Positions 1-10,605 of a DNA stretch of 64,000 nucleotides are shown in pieces. Origin of the DNA: Trichobilharzia szidati. Taxonomy: Eukaryota; Platyhelminthes; Trematoda; Strigeidida; Schistosomatidae. The translations under genes and the position numbers were made by a program. Each line of letters opens with the position of its first letter. The stretch's first letter is position 1. The notes under the pieces are model-generated. The model saw nothing but the letters and a program-made list of their open reading frames with translations. It made no database searches and was not told the DNA's origin. The stretch spans positions 11,516,354-11,580,353 of the forward strand of contig OX235272.1 of NCBI GenBank assembly GCA_944472155.2. The letters run 5' to 3'.

Positions 1-125
1 GCCGATAAAAAAGGGTGGTTGGGCATGAGGGTAGCAACCCTAACTCGTAAAAATAAACATCACAGCTACCGAAACTCCAAGGCTCTAGCATGAACTCCTA
101 TGCTCCACTCTGAACGTAAAGGGAT
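1..125 (+). repeat. SINE-B tail fragment
   Basis: The 3' portion of SINE-B (GGTTGGGCATGAGG, then GAAACTCCAAG, ending GAACGTAAAGGGATTAA). It lacks the tRNA-like head, which would lie before position 1. The AT-rich tail continues into unrelated DNA. Confidence 0.75.
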
Positions 126-600
126 TAATTAATTAAATTATTAAAAAACTATCACCATCATCGTTATCATTATCAGTAGTATGTTTCCTAACTGTTAGGT
201 AAAAACAGAAATTAATTATATTCTAAAAATAAAATATTGTTATTTTTAACTTTTCTTTTTTTGGATTATATTTTAAGAGAAAATGAACAACGGCAAGGGG
301 AATAACAATAACAAGTCAAAAGAAAGTAAGCAATAAAGTAAAGAAGGAAGTCCACATTCTATGCAAGGCATTTACGCATAAATAATTTCACGTTAATTCC
401 CCTTCCCCTCCCCTCCCCTACTATTTTTCTAAGTTACTAATTACTTCGAAATACTAATACAGGTTGATAGACAGAGAAAATAATTACAACAACAGAAATA
501 ATAATAATCATAGTAGTAATAATTAGCAGAAAGACAAAGGAGAATAAAATAAAACGAAGCGTAAATGCCTTAGCTATTTGAAAGAGTCTGAGAAATCAAA
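126..600. other. AT-rich stretch without recognised features
   Basis: Simple AT-rich sequence with short AAT/ATA runs and a C-rich patch near 400-418. No exon, ORF or repeat family recognised. Confidence 0.5.
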
Positions 601-908
601 ATCAGGTCACGTTTGAGGAGAGGTACTCACCACCTGTGACATTGGCTAGTGCAAGTCGCGCAATGTCATGAATTCACAGAAGCTGGAATTCATTTGTTGG
701 CCAAATGGATAGGGTCCCAGTGGCTTAATGGTCTGCAAGCTGGCTTCGCAACCAGAAGGTCGTGGGTTCGAACCTCGGTGTCGGGTGTGTACTGATGAAG
801 AGTATCAAATACTGGGATGAAACAGCTGGACGTCCAGTACTTGCTGGGTGGTTTCCCGATGATTCTATAATCGATGTCAACTCATCATGATGAAACCCTA
901 TAGCCAAT
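600..908 (+). repeat. SINE-A copy with tRNA-like core
   Basis: Contains box A-like TGGCTTAATGGT (about 721-732) and box B-like GGTTCGAACCTC (about 765-776), then the SINE-A tail with AAACAGCTGGACGTCCAGTA and a final ACTCATCATGATGAAA. Same order as copies at 11.9, 14.2, 30.3 and 32.0 kb. Probably pol III-derived; not a functional tRNA. Confidence 0.75.
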
Positions 909-967
909 CAAATCCTTGCCATTCAATACTTTAACAGAACTGAAAACATTTCTTTCCCGTAGTAAAT

Positions 968-2075
968 TTAAATACATACGGCGTACCCCAAATATTCATC
1001 AACCTTATTCAACAGCTGTACGACAACGGCACATGTCAAGTGATCCACAACGGAAAACTCAGCCAGGCGTTTGGCGCAAACACAGGAGTCAGACAAGGGC
1101 GCTTATTATCACCAATGATATTCCTAATTGTGGTGGACTGGATTATGCGTCAGACAGTGGGAAACGAAAAGACGGGGACATACTGGACCGACGTGAAGAA
1201 CCTAGAAGACCTGGATTTCGCGTGTGGATGATTTATGTTTGATGTCACGCAAAATCGAAGACTTACAAGCGAAAACCGACAAACTGGTCGATAAGGAGGA
1301 GCAGCAAAGACAGGACTCCAGGTGAACATGGACAAGACAGAGGTCATGGAAATAACCAACCAACCAACAACAACAGCAGCAACATTCAACGCCAATCACC
1401 ATCAACGGGAGGGATTTGAAAGAGGTTACTTCATTCACTTATTTAGGGAGCATTGTCTCAACTACAGGCACATGGAATGGACGAGGATGTCAAATCGAGA
1501 ATCGTGAAGGCGAGAAACACATTCATCAACCTGAAACCAATCTGGAAATCTTCGTCACTCAACCCAGCATCAACAACAAAATTCGGATTTTCAATACAAA
1601 CGTCAAGTCAGTCAGTTCTTCTATACGGATGGATCAGAAACTTGGCGAGTCATAAAGAATATTTCCAACACGTAGCAGACCTTTATCAACAGCTGTCTTC
1701 ACTCTATACTCAAGATCAGATGGCCGAACAGAATCACCAACAAGAAACTATGGGAACAAACAAAACAAGAACCAATCGCCCAACAAATATGCAGCAGAAT
1801 GTGGAGATGGATTGAACACTCACTGAGGAGGCCACTCGCTGGGTGACATCGCGCGTCAGGCCAATGCTTGAGTGGAACCCGAAAGGGAAGCGGCGAGTGG
1901 GACGTCAGTGCAAGGGTGACATGGAGGCGATCGTGTGAAGAGGAATTGAAACAGTATGGACTAACATGGATGCAGGTGAAAAGTATGGCAGAAGACAGAA
2001 GCAAGTGGAGATGTGCATTTGAAGCCCTATGTTCCACTAGGAACCCAACGGAACAACAATAATAAATAATAATAA
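968..2075 (+). pseudogene. RTE-A fragment, 5'-truncated
   Basis: C-terminal third of the RTE-A reverse transcriptase. The frame passes through VIHNGKLSQAFGANTGVRQG (about 1040-1100, motif B region with QG-RLLSP), then VDWIMRQT, the thumb region, and the basic C-terminus (EWNPKGKRRVGR-like), ending near RNPTEQQ at 2060. It is split among frames by small indels. It ends in the (AATAAT)n tail typical of RTE 3' ends. Closest relative in the window is the intact copy at 34388-37630. Confidence 0.85.
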
Positions 2076-2590
2076 TAGTTTCTCTACTGATTTAGCGGTA
2101 AGATATGCTTGAGTTATGTGTGCGTTTGTCCACACTCGCACGCACGCACAAACACAAACATACATACATAGACATATATAAATGAACACATCCCTTATTG
2201 ATTTTATGTCACTGATAACTGTAAATATATATATATATATATATGAATGAAAAACTCAGAGTATATATCAGAAACAGATCAGTTTTACATCAATCGGAAG
2301 TGCTTTCATCAAGTAGTATGTGTATATATATCACAAAAGGTAATCTGAACAATAGATCAGAAGAATGAATAGTCAATCATTCACTCCACAACATCAAAAA
2401 CATCTGCTTTTTATCTCAAAGAAAAAAAAATTATTATTTAACTTAGTAAAAACATAGTCAATTTACGATGAATTTTCTTTTTTAAAAAAATAACACTCCA
2501 TATTCACATTTTTCTCATATCTATAGTGATCTTGAAACCGATAGAGCAAAATTTGGTCGAATGAAATCAAATTTATAATCAGCAGTTTTT
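2076..2590. other. Unassigned AT-rich segment with (TA)n
   Basis: Contains a TA microsatellite (about 2226-2244) and poly(A)-rich runs. No coding sequence recognised. Confidence 0.5.
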
Positions 2591-2591
2591 C

Positions 2592-2760
2592 AAAAGGATG
2601 GTTGAAGACAATGAGAAGGATGCCCCTGGACCTAGGTTTCTTGGTTGATAGCACTCACGTGAAATCGTCAAGGAATGGATTCGAAGCCACGCCCTCTAGT
2701 GTGGCAGTCAGAGTAGTTGCCACTGGGCTATTTAGGCTCACAATTAGCCACAAGTAAGTT
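2592..2760 (+). repeat. Repeat D fragment
   Basis: Diverged copy of the repeat at 30823-31160: shares GGACCTAGGTTTC and GATTCGAAGCCACG-type segments and the later GGCTCACAATTAG part. Type unknown. Confidence 0.6.
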
Positions 2761-2887
2761 GTCAACGGAGAGATTGGTTGGTCATTATAGACAGTGATTC
2801 ATGTCTTGCATCGAGTCTTTGGTGTTGTTGCAGACGAGTACCAACAAATATGAAACCTAGGTCCACGGCTTCCTACCAGTTGCATCG

Positions 2888-3350
2888 CCTTTCTCAATGG
2901 GCAGTGTTAACTGACATAGGATGAGGTTAAAAAAGAGCTAGCGGCCATCGAACCAAAACATGGCGTCAGTCAATGAAGAAATCTACAACAGTAAGCATAA
3001 GCCAGCCAGCCACGTAGGAAGGTGCAGACTTCCAGACTGGTTGCGGTCCACGGGATGGTAAAAACCAATGAAGTCTGGAAACAATTCATGATGATATGGC
3101 TCAAAATCGTTCTCAATGGCTGGCGCAGATGTATCCACTCCTTGTGATTTATCATACCCGGTGAAACCATATTGTTCTTCGTTATTACTATTCCTTTTGT
3201 CTGATATCCCTGTCTACTGTCTGTATTTTGCATTTCTTTTTACTTTCTTCTCTTGCTTTGTATGCTACAAGGAAGGAGTGTGGCAACTCAAAGTGCTGCA
3301 CATTGGTGCAAAGTTCTATGTTGAAACCAGTCAGTCAGTCAGTTCCCAGC
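2888..3350 (+). pseudogene. RTE-B 3' fragment
   Basis: Corresponds to the last part of RTE-B (as at 9390-9850). It shares AAACATGGCGTCAGTCAATG, then CACGTAGGAAGGTG and the GATATGGCTCAAAATCG end of the ORF. It is frameshifted and non-coding. It ends in a CAGT tetranucleotide repeat near 3330-3345. Confidence 0.75.
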
Positions 3351-3429
3351 TGCATCTAACTGCCTAACATCAATTCGGAGTGTGTAGCGATAGTGGGTCA
3401 TCCAGCTTAATGAATGATAGAGTTAATTC

Positions 3430-3760
3430 GGCACCGACATCAAGGACTAGACGCCTTATATTGGTTACTTGCCAGTGATCAATTAATGTACTTCAGGTGT
3501 TTGTTTGCAGGGATTTGATTAGTTACAGGACTGATGGCGAGGTGAAATCAGTTAGAGAGAGAACCATTGGAAAACCATCCAGGTAGTACTGGACAGCTAC
3601 TTTGTCCTAGTTCTTGGAACTCATTGGCAGGACGCTCCAAACGCCGGGAGTTTGAACCCACGACCTCCAAGTTATGAAGTGAGCTCGTAGACCATCAAGC
3701 CACTGGTCCCCTCTTCCTTGGCTCATGCATTTCAACTTCTGCCAATTCGTAATATACAAA
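3430..3760 (-). repeat. SINE-A copy, inverted
   Basis: Reverse complement shows box A (TGGCTTGATGGTCTACGAG), box B (GGTTCAAACTC) and the tail arm GGACAGCT...CCATTGG. Starts beside a short repeat D piece (CAAGGACTAGACG, about 3440). Confidence 0.65.
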
Positions 3761-3769
3761 TATATGTAT

Positions 3770-4195
3770 ATATATACATGTATATTTAGCTCAACTGCCA
3801 GCCAGTGTCACATGCAAGTAACTATCCTCTTACCAGACTTCATGTACTTCAGGTACTTCATACAATTCCATAAGTACAGCTGACTTGACTGAGTTTAGCG
3901 GGAAAATGTTTTGAATAAAATTTGCAATTTGTAAAATTAAGCAGTCTGAGGTAGTAAAATTTCACTGTAGTTTCCATTAAAAACCAAAATTATCCACACC
4001 ACATTTTATGTTTGGGCTGACACCATAATTTATAATTATGAAACCAAGCATATTTGCATAAAAATATGTAGTATATATTGATTGATAATGCAATGGACAC
4101 AGAGGTCCACCCACCGTCCACGAAAATATGCCGCATTCAATAAAAACGCGAGTCATGTACTGATCAAACTGCAACTTCACGCATCATCATCATCA
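3770..4195. other. Unassigned AT-rich segment
   Basis: Contains short TA/TATG repeats near 3760-3785 and no recognisable exon or element. Confidence 0.45.
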
Positions 4196-4312
4196 TTACA
4201 GAACAAAGCATAGAATGGCAGTCGAATCTCGACCTCAATTCCATCGACTTCGAAAACGACTTCAACAAACAGCTTTGACCACGAAGTAATATGGAAGCCA
4301 CTTCAACAATCA
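4196..4312 (+). pseudogene. RTE-A fragment (part 1 of an interrupted copy)
   Basis: Frame at 4199 reads EQSIEWQSNLDLNSIDFEND, matching RTE-A EQSLEWQSPLYLNFIDFEKA around RT motif A. In-frame stops follow. The copy resumes at about 5000. Confidence 0.75.
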
Positions 4313-4998
4313 CCTGACAACTCCAGTAGGTCGAATAAAGCAGCTCAAACTTCAGAAAGAAGAGAAAGCAATAAGTCTGACAGGGTGCCTCTACTAAACT
4401 CTAATCCTAAACACCATAATTTTGAAAATACGTCCGATTATAAAATTCTAGATACTAACAGTTTGAACGGACATGAAGGCGTGATGTTAGCTGATGCATA
4501 GGAAATCCTGATTAATAGATAAAAATGGATATGTATCACTAATTATTAATACTTGGTCAAAATTCTCGACTGTCCATATCTTCTTATGGAAACGTTAGGA
4601 AATGTTTTACAACTGTTTGCCTACACACACACACATACACACTCTGTCTAAAGTGTTTAACAAAGGTAGACCAATATTTGTAATTCCGGTGTCAAATTTT
4701 GATCACAGCTCATAAAATTTTGTTTATAATACTTGTTTAATGACTCATGATTGGATAAAGTTTTTAAAAACAAGTGATGTTCCTTGTATATATAAACCTC
4801 TGTTATGTTAATTTTGATTAATTTCACTGAAGAAGTTCGGACCAGATTGCCGAACGAAACGTTGGAAATACTCATTTCAATCTCGCTGAGACTTTACAAA
4901 TATAATTTTTTACAAATGTCTACTTCTCACTCGGCGCCCAAATATTTTAGAACTATTCTGTCAAATCTTGACGACAGTTCATTTTCTTTATTAACCTC
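4313..4998 (+). mobile_element. Insert inside RTE-A, PLE-like, with hammerhead-like motif
   Basis: About 685 bp separates two RTE-A parts. It has no long ORF and an (AC)n patch near 4623. At about 4828-4864 is CTGAAGA, a 6-bp stem (GTTCGG/CCGAAC) and GAAACGTT, which resembles the hammerhead motif reported in Penelope-like element terminal repeats. Origin as a PLE terminal piece is inferred; no protein remnant is seen. Confidence 0.45.
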
Positions 4999-4999
4999 A

Positions 5000-5600
5000 T
5001 GCAACAGGAAAATGACAATGCCACTTGTCAGGTGATCCACAACGGGAAACTCAGTGGAACCTTTTAGGTAAATACGGGAGTAAAATAAGGCTGCCTATTA
5101 TCACGGATGATGGTGATGTTCCTAATTGTGATGGACTGGATTATACCGAAAACTGTGAGACAAGGAGAGAGAAGTCGCGAATACGTTGGACTTACAAGAA
5201 AACTCTAGAAGATCTTAACTTCGAGGATTATTTACTTTTAATGTCACACAAACTCGAAGATTTGCAGGAGGTGGTAAACAAACTGGGAGAAGAAGCAGGC
5301 GGAGAAGAAGATGGAGGTGATAAGGATAACTAACCAACAACAATATGCACCAATCACTGTCAAAGAAAGAAATTTGAAAGAGGTGACTTCCTTCACCTAT
5401 CTAGGAAGCATCCTGTCAAATACAGGCGGGCGGCGGCATGGATGAAGATGTCAAAACTGGTCAGTCAGAAGCGGAAAGGCAAGATACGCCTTCATCACTC
5501 TGAAATCATCACTTGGAAATCTCCTACACTAACTCAGCATAAAGAACAAGATTTAGACTTTTGACGCCATTGTTAATTCAATCAGTCATTCTATATCGGT
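5000..5600 (+). pseudogene. RTE-A fragment (part 2 of an interrupted copy)
   Basis: Continues from 4312. VIHNGKLSGTF near 5031 matches RTE-A VIHNGRLTESF, followed by the VDWIM and DLNFED regions, then ERNLKEVTSFTYLGS (about 5368-5410) and the FDAIVNSISHSISVRN-type end. Several frameshifts. Interrupted at about 5600 by a CR1 insertion; the rest lies at 7275-7715. Confidence 0.8.
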
Positions 5601-7274
5601 CAGAAACTTCCTCTCCTTTGCTTACTGAAGCTGGGGTTCCTCAGGGTGCTGTTCTCTCTCCGTTTCTCTTTTCCTTCTTCTTACATGACTTGCCTCTTTC
5701 AGACGAAATCAACTTCGTTAAATATGCAGATGACCTGACTGTTTCGCTTCTCGTTAAGTCTCAGTCAGACTGTTTCAAAATAAAAATAGCTTCCTGTCGG
5801 ACATCAGTCAGTGGTCTAAACTAAATGGCCTCATGCTGAATCACCCAAAATGTCAGACTATTGACTTCTCCCTTAGGCATAAACGAGATCTACAAACACT
5901 AGTAAGTACTCATGAAGCCTGTTGCATTGAGGGGACTAAAATTGAACCTAAGTTTAATGCTAAATACCTCTGTCTAGTTCTGTCTTCTGACCTTACTTGG
6001 ACATTTCATATCCTAACGATTTCTAAGAAAGTGTTCTGTCTAATCTACTACATTAAGAAACTTAGACTATATGGAATCACCCAAACTCTAGTTTCACAAT
6101 TAGTCAACTCTCGTATCTTACCTATTCTACTTTACTGCTCCCCGTTAGTCTTTCCTGGTCTACTGAAAAAGGACTATACCATACTGAGAAGCATGTTGAA
6201 GGTAGTCAGTAGGACTAGTGGTGTAAATCTCAGTCAGCTCGTCACTACTTTAATTGATAGGCATCTGAATACATGCAAAAAGTGGTCAAAAACCACACTC
6301 TCCGACCTCCAACACCCCCTCTATTCCCAACTCTCGCCTTGTACCTCATCAAGTAGAACCAGAAATCAGTGTAAAATAATTTATGCTCGTACAACCAAGT
6401 ACAGGAACTCAACGATACCATACTTGGCCCGTGTTCTAAGTGGCAGAGACAATGTTAACCGCGAAACCTATGACTTGCTTTGTTATTAATAGCATAATTT
6501 TAGGCTCTTTTATTTCTCTCTTATTTTGCATTCTATAGTGAACTCCTTCTTAAACATACTTAGCTACCTAAATTATTAACATTGGCTTACTTTTTTTGTA
6601 CTTTACTGTATTCCTTCCATTGTGTATCTACTGGTTCCGACTATATTAGCACTATGAGTATTACTAAATTGTTCTGTCATTAAGCATCATGTAATTATTA
6701 GTTTTGTGGTTGTTGTTTTTTTTTGTTCGGCAATATTAACTGACAATCTTGGTTGTGAACGCCATTGTCACCATCTTAAAATTTTGTATTATGCAGGATT
6801 ACTCACACTACCACTACAAACATTGCATTAGACCTGACAATAAAAAAACAAAACAACAACCCTGAACTGTTATTTTATGATTGTTAAGAGCTGTTTCAAC
6901 CAAATTATCTGATCCTCTTGGCGTTAAACATTCTTAAATGTCATTTCATAACTTCTTGTATGACTATAGCTTTACTATCACCATGCATAATCATGTCATA
7001 GTTTCCACTACCCAATACTGAGATATTATTTATTATGCTGTTTATTTTCCTTTCTACTTCTTGGTATTTTTTTCGCATTTTTTAAAATTATTTTTGTGTT
7101 TGTTTTTTTATTGTTGTTGTCTTTATATTTATGTTTTTGAAATACTCCTTTTAAATGTTTGATAAAATTAGATGCAAATATTGTAGATATGTGCTGAAAA
7201 TTCCAAACTGTACCACTAGTACTGTTTCTGGAATAAAGCAAATTATTATTATTGTTATTATTATTATTACTATT
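5600..7274 (+). mobile_element. CR1-type retrotransposon, 5'-truncated, inserted in RTE-A
   Basis: Starts in the middle of an RT domain and ends in an (ATT)n tail at about 7243-7272, as expected for a 5'-truncated non-LTR insertion made by target-primed reverse transcription. The coding part is listed separately. The region 6490-7240 is the 3' UTR with no ORF. Confidence 0.8.
5608..6489 (+). pseudogene. CR1-type reverse transcriptase C-terminal part
   Basis: RT motif B GVPQGAVLSPFLFSFFLHDL (about 5629 on) and motif C VKYADDLTVSL (about 5717-5750) are visible. The frame shifts near 5824-5833 into a 218-codon ORF with the thumb and C-terminal region (KYLCLVLSSDLTW, LVSQLVNSRILPILLYCSP). One frameshift separates the two. 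The N-terminal endonuclease and RT fingers are absent. A different subfamily from the element at 58.8-63.2 kb. Confidence 0.85.
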
Positions 7275-7715
7275 AAGGAAACCACTTTCAATAGCCAGCT
7301 GAAGACTTTCGTCAACAGCTGCCTTCTCTGGCTCTATATTGAAGATCAGATGGCTGACCAGAAAGAATCAGCAACAGGAAACTATGGGAACATACTAACC
7401 AAGAACCGACTGCCCAAAAATTATTTTTAAGGAAAGTAGAGATGGATTAAGCAGACACTGTGGAGACCGTTGAATGACATTGCGCCCCAGGCCATAGCTC
7501 CAGTGAAACCTAAACGGGAAACGACACGTTGAGCGATGTCCGTAGAGTGAAAAGGAGGAAAGCATGCTAGGAGGAGGTGAGAAGGTACAGGTAATCGTGG
7601 AACCAGCTAAAGGGGACACCAGAAAATAGAAGGAAGTGGAGATGTACTTTCGCAGCCGTATGTTCTGCTCGAAACCCAAGAGGACAATAACAAATAATAA
7701 CATAATAATATTGAT
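7275..7715 (+). pseudogene. RTE-A fragment (part 3 of an interrupted copy)
   Basis: Resumes RTE-A after the CR1 tail with CTGAAGACTTTCGTCAACAG (LKTFVNSC, matching LQTFINKC), then the C-terminal KWRWIGHTLR-like part in broken frame, ending in AAATAATAACATAATAAT at about 7715. Confidence 0.8.
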
Positions 7716-7975
7716 TGACATGAGTAGCTGGATATTACTCAAATGAATCAGTAGCGCTTGCTAGCTAAACTTCGGGTACATCACTGATGAGCTAGACCCC
7801 AAACGAGCACAACGGCCGTCCGATATATAGATCGCTTCGATGGACTGGTTAGCAAGCACCATTTGGTTTTTATGAATGGTGAACATCTACTCATCTCCGT
7901 TAATTAGTAGTATAAAGTTTTATCCGAAAAATAATTTGATCAGCATATGGTATCTAATAAACTAAACTAGTACCA
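7716..7975. other. Unassigned segment
   Basis: No exon or family recognised. It contains CTGATGAGCTAG at about 7783 but no matching GAAA core (see rejected items). Confidence 0.4.
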
Positions 7976-7999
7976 ATTCATGCATTTAGCGCGACTTGC

Positions 8000-8170
8000 A
8001 TCGGCGGAAACCCCAGTAGGTGTTTCATTATTACAGGGTGGGGTTGCTAGTCTCACACCCAACCTTCCCTCTTTATCAGCCTCACTACCGGCTTAGTAAG
8101 GTCCAGGAGTGCGTTTGCCGGGATTTGAACCCGGGACCACGTGAGATGTGGTTGACGAGCTCACAACTAA
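8000..8170 (-). repeat. SINE-B copy
   Basis: Inverted SINE-B: GGGTGGGGTTGCTAGTCTCA (8036 on), GGCTTAGTAAGGTCCAGGAG and a tRNA-like head with box B (GGGTTCAAATCCC on the minus strand, about 8121-8133). Confidence 0.75.
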
Positions 8171-8554
8171 CACTTATCACCCTCAACGAAAGAAATCCAA
8201 ATAAAGCTATTTCCCCCACTTGTGTGGACGGCGACGTTCCAGTACAGAAGCACCAAAAAGGAGGATATCAAAACAAATTAGCAAAAGTAGGAGAGACATT
8301 CATTACTCTGATATCAGTATCGACAAGTTGGCCAGTGCTTTACCATGTTATAATTCAGGGATTTCGCGCCAGCGTCATGGAGAGTATTCGCAACATCTAA
8401 ATGCACACTGTTATCAACAGATATCTCTTTCGCTCAATATTGACAATAAGGTACCCACTTGGAAAGCATAACTAACAATGAATTCTGGCAACGATCCAAT
8501 AAATAATCAACCAGGCAGAAAATATTCAGGAAGAAATAAAGATGCTAACTAAGG

Positions 8555-8642
8555 GCATACATTGCCCACCACCAGAGTTCGAACCCCGAACCTTCACATG
8601 ACAAGGGGAGCTAGTTAACCATTCGGCCACTACAATGCCATC
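8555..8642 (-). repeat. tRNA-like SINE head
   Basis: On the minus strand box A GTGGCCGAATGGTTAAC and box B GGGGTTCGAACTCTGG are in tRNA-like spacing. There is no complete cloverleaf. Probably a truncated SINE and not a tRNA gene. Confidence 0.55.
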
Positions 8643-8741
8643 CAATTTCCCATGAATTATAAATTCAGGCTATTTTACTGATCTTCAATGGTCCTCTAAA
8701 TGAAATCATTTTGTAATTAGTCTTACAATCAATCAAATCCT

Positions 8742-8930
8742 TCATATTAGATGGTTGGAGACAATCAGCAGAAAGCTTTAGATGCATCTGCGCCTCGTGC
8801 TAGTTGGCACTCACCAGTCAGCAAGGAGTATCTGCATCCTTCAAGGATCTCATGTCCCTTCTGAGATTCGAAGCCATGTCACCCAGTGAGTGCTGTGATC
8901 AAAGAGGTTCCCTCTGAAGAGTTGCACGAC
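8742..8930 (+). repeat. Repeat D copy
   Basis: Starts ATATTAGATGGTTGGAGACA and contains CTCATGTCCCTTCTGAGATT, matching the repeat at 30823. It abuts RTE-B sequence at about 8930. Confidence 0.7.
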
Positions 8931-9850
8931 TGGACTACACCGACCCCTAGATTAGAAATAGGAAGTGAAGTGGTAGAGCACGTTGACCACTTCACTTAAT
9001 TGGGATGTACCATCAGCCCCAACGGGTTGATCTCTGACGAAATCTCAACACGAATACAGAAGGCTAGTTTCGCAAATGCCAGTTTACGCCGTCTCTGGCA
9101 TAGACGTGACATCCGACTATCGACCAAAGGACGTGTGTAATGCTCAACAGTCCGCTCCGTCCTCCTTTATGGCTGTGAGACCTGACCATTGAGAGCAGAA
9201 GATATGAAAAGATTAGCTGTCTTTGATCATGGGTGTCTGCGTTCTATCTCCCGCGTGAAGTGGTACAATAAGGTGAGCAATATTGAGGTTAGGCGCCGAG
9301 TGCTAGGTAGGGAGGGGAAATCAATAGACGAGGCTGTGAAATTACATCGACTGAGATGGTTAGGACATGTGTTACGTATTCCTAGTCATCGCCTTCCTCG
9401 ACAATGGGCAATGTTAGCTGATATAGGGTCAGGCTGGAAAAGAGCTCGCCAGTGGTGGTCAAACGAAAACATGGCACCAGTCAATGAAATCTACAACAGT
9501 CAGTCTAGGCCACGTAGGAAGGTGTAGACTGGCTTCCTGACTGGTTGGGGTCCTCGAAACGGTAAAAACCAATGAAGGCTGGAGACAATTAATGATGATA
9601 TGGCTCAAAATCGTTGTCACTGGCTAGCGCAGATGCATCCACTCCTTGTGATTTATGATTTCCAATGAAACTGTTTTGTTCTTCGTTATTACTATTCCTT
9701 TGTCTCACACCTCTGTTTACTGTCTATATTATGCATTTCTCCTACTTTCTTCTCTTGCTTTGCGTGCTACATGGGGTGTGGCAACTTTAACTGGCGCACA
9801 TATGTGCAAAGTTCTATGTCGAAAAAACAGAACAGACTGGGGGTCGCTAT
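8930..9850 (+). pseudogene. RTE-B C-terminal copy
   Basis: Begins LDYTDPxLEIGSEVVEHVD-like and runs through a YLG-type thumb region, YGCET with adjacent stops, then an open 112-codon stretch (9189-9527) with LRAEDMKRLAVFDHGCLRSI and LHRLRWLGHVLRIP and IGSGWKRARQWWSN. Two or more stops (near 8998, 9138 and 9184) break the frame. The 3' UTR includes GCACATATGTGCAAAGTTCT, shared with the 49.7-kb copy. Confidence 0.85.
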
Positions 9851-10090
9851 TGACCTCCTGTAGGACTGTAGTGGATACTTTGACTGAGCACTAGTAACTA
9901 GTCCTTGGTGTTCGGTGCAGACTGATAATTCTACTATCAATTATTCGAACTGAACCGTGATAGAGAGCTGCCTACAATGGTGGCCAGATTGCAAAACCTG
10001 ACTGATAGAATTCAGTCTGCACCAAACACCAAGGACTAGACACACACATTACACCAGTTACTAACTAGTGTCAAATCGAAGAATCGAATT
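9851..10090. repeat. Repeat D 3' portion as a palindromic pair
   Basis: TGACCTCCTGTAGGACTGTA also occurs at 31005. Segment 9889-9938 is inverted at 10001-10070 (shared GATAGAATTCAGTCTGCACC-type core, with one 18-nt insertion), giving an imperfect palindrome. Confidence 0.65.
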
Positions 10091-10195
10091 CTTGAAAACA
10101 AACGCTTGGGAATTAAACTATTGCTCACTAACGACGGCTTGGCTACAAGATGAATTTAACTGGAGTTCTAGCAGGAGATGGTGACCGACCGATAC

Positions 10196-10275
10196 TCACC
10201 TTTAACTGAATTTTAGATTTTCCCGTCGATTGATTGGACCGAAGTGCTCGATCTCAGGTTGACATGTCGGCTTCT
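10196..10275 (+). repeat. Short repeat, first copy
   Basis: TTTAGATTTTCCCGTCGATT followed by GATTGGACCGAAGTGCTC and AGGTTGACATGTC; the same block recurs at 10536-10602, flanking the Sm-alpha copy between them. Confidence 0.8.
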
Positions 10276-10317
10276 TGTGCAAATGCTTCGACAATGTCTG
10301 GGCATGTAATTAGAATT

Positions 10318-10515
10318 TAATTAGTGGATGGTGACTAGCAGTGGAATCCAGGATGCGCATTTCGTCCAATTCTGGACTCGTCACTGGATGTACCTGCATT
10401 TCCCAGGGAGTGATGATGCTGTTCCCACCGAGGGCCGAATCCTGTGCCCATAGTTTCAAACGCCAAAGCGTTATCCAAAAGACCACTTGGGCCACAAGAG
10501 CCACCTCTTGTGCAA
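10318..10515 (-). repeat. Sm-alpha-type SINE with hammerhead, inverted copy
   Basis: On the minus strand: pol III-like box A TGGCCCAAGTGG (about 10496), box B-like GGATTCGGCCC (about 10440), then a hammerhead-like region (10400-10341) with 5' stem ATCCAG, stem II GTCC/GGAC, CGAAA, a short palindromic stem III (TGCGCA) and CTGGAT after the cleavage site. This order is that of the schistosome Sm-alpha hammerhead repeats. The core reads GTGACGAG where CTGANGAG is expected. Confidence 0.8.
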
Positions 10516-10535
10516 CGGGTCATAATAATTATTTA

Positions 10536-10605
10536 ATTGAACTTTAGATTTTCCCGTCGATTGATTGGACCGAAGTGCTCGGTCTCAGGTTGACATGTCC
10601 GCGCT
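10536..10605 (+). repeat. Short repeat, second copy
   Basis: Near-identical to 10203-10270 (TTTAGATTTTCCCGTCGATT and following). Confidence 0.8.

Noticed and set aside
7780..7830. CTGATGAGCTAGACCCC as a hammerhead core
   Set aside because: The required GAAA after stem II is missing (CAAACGAGC only) and no stems could be drawn.
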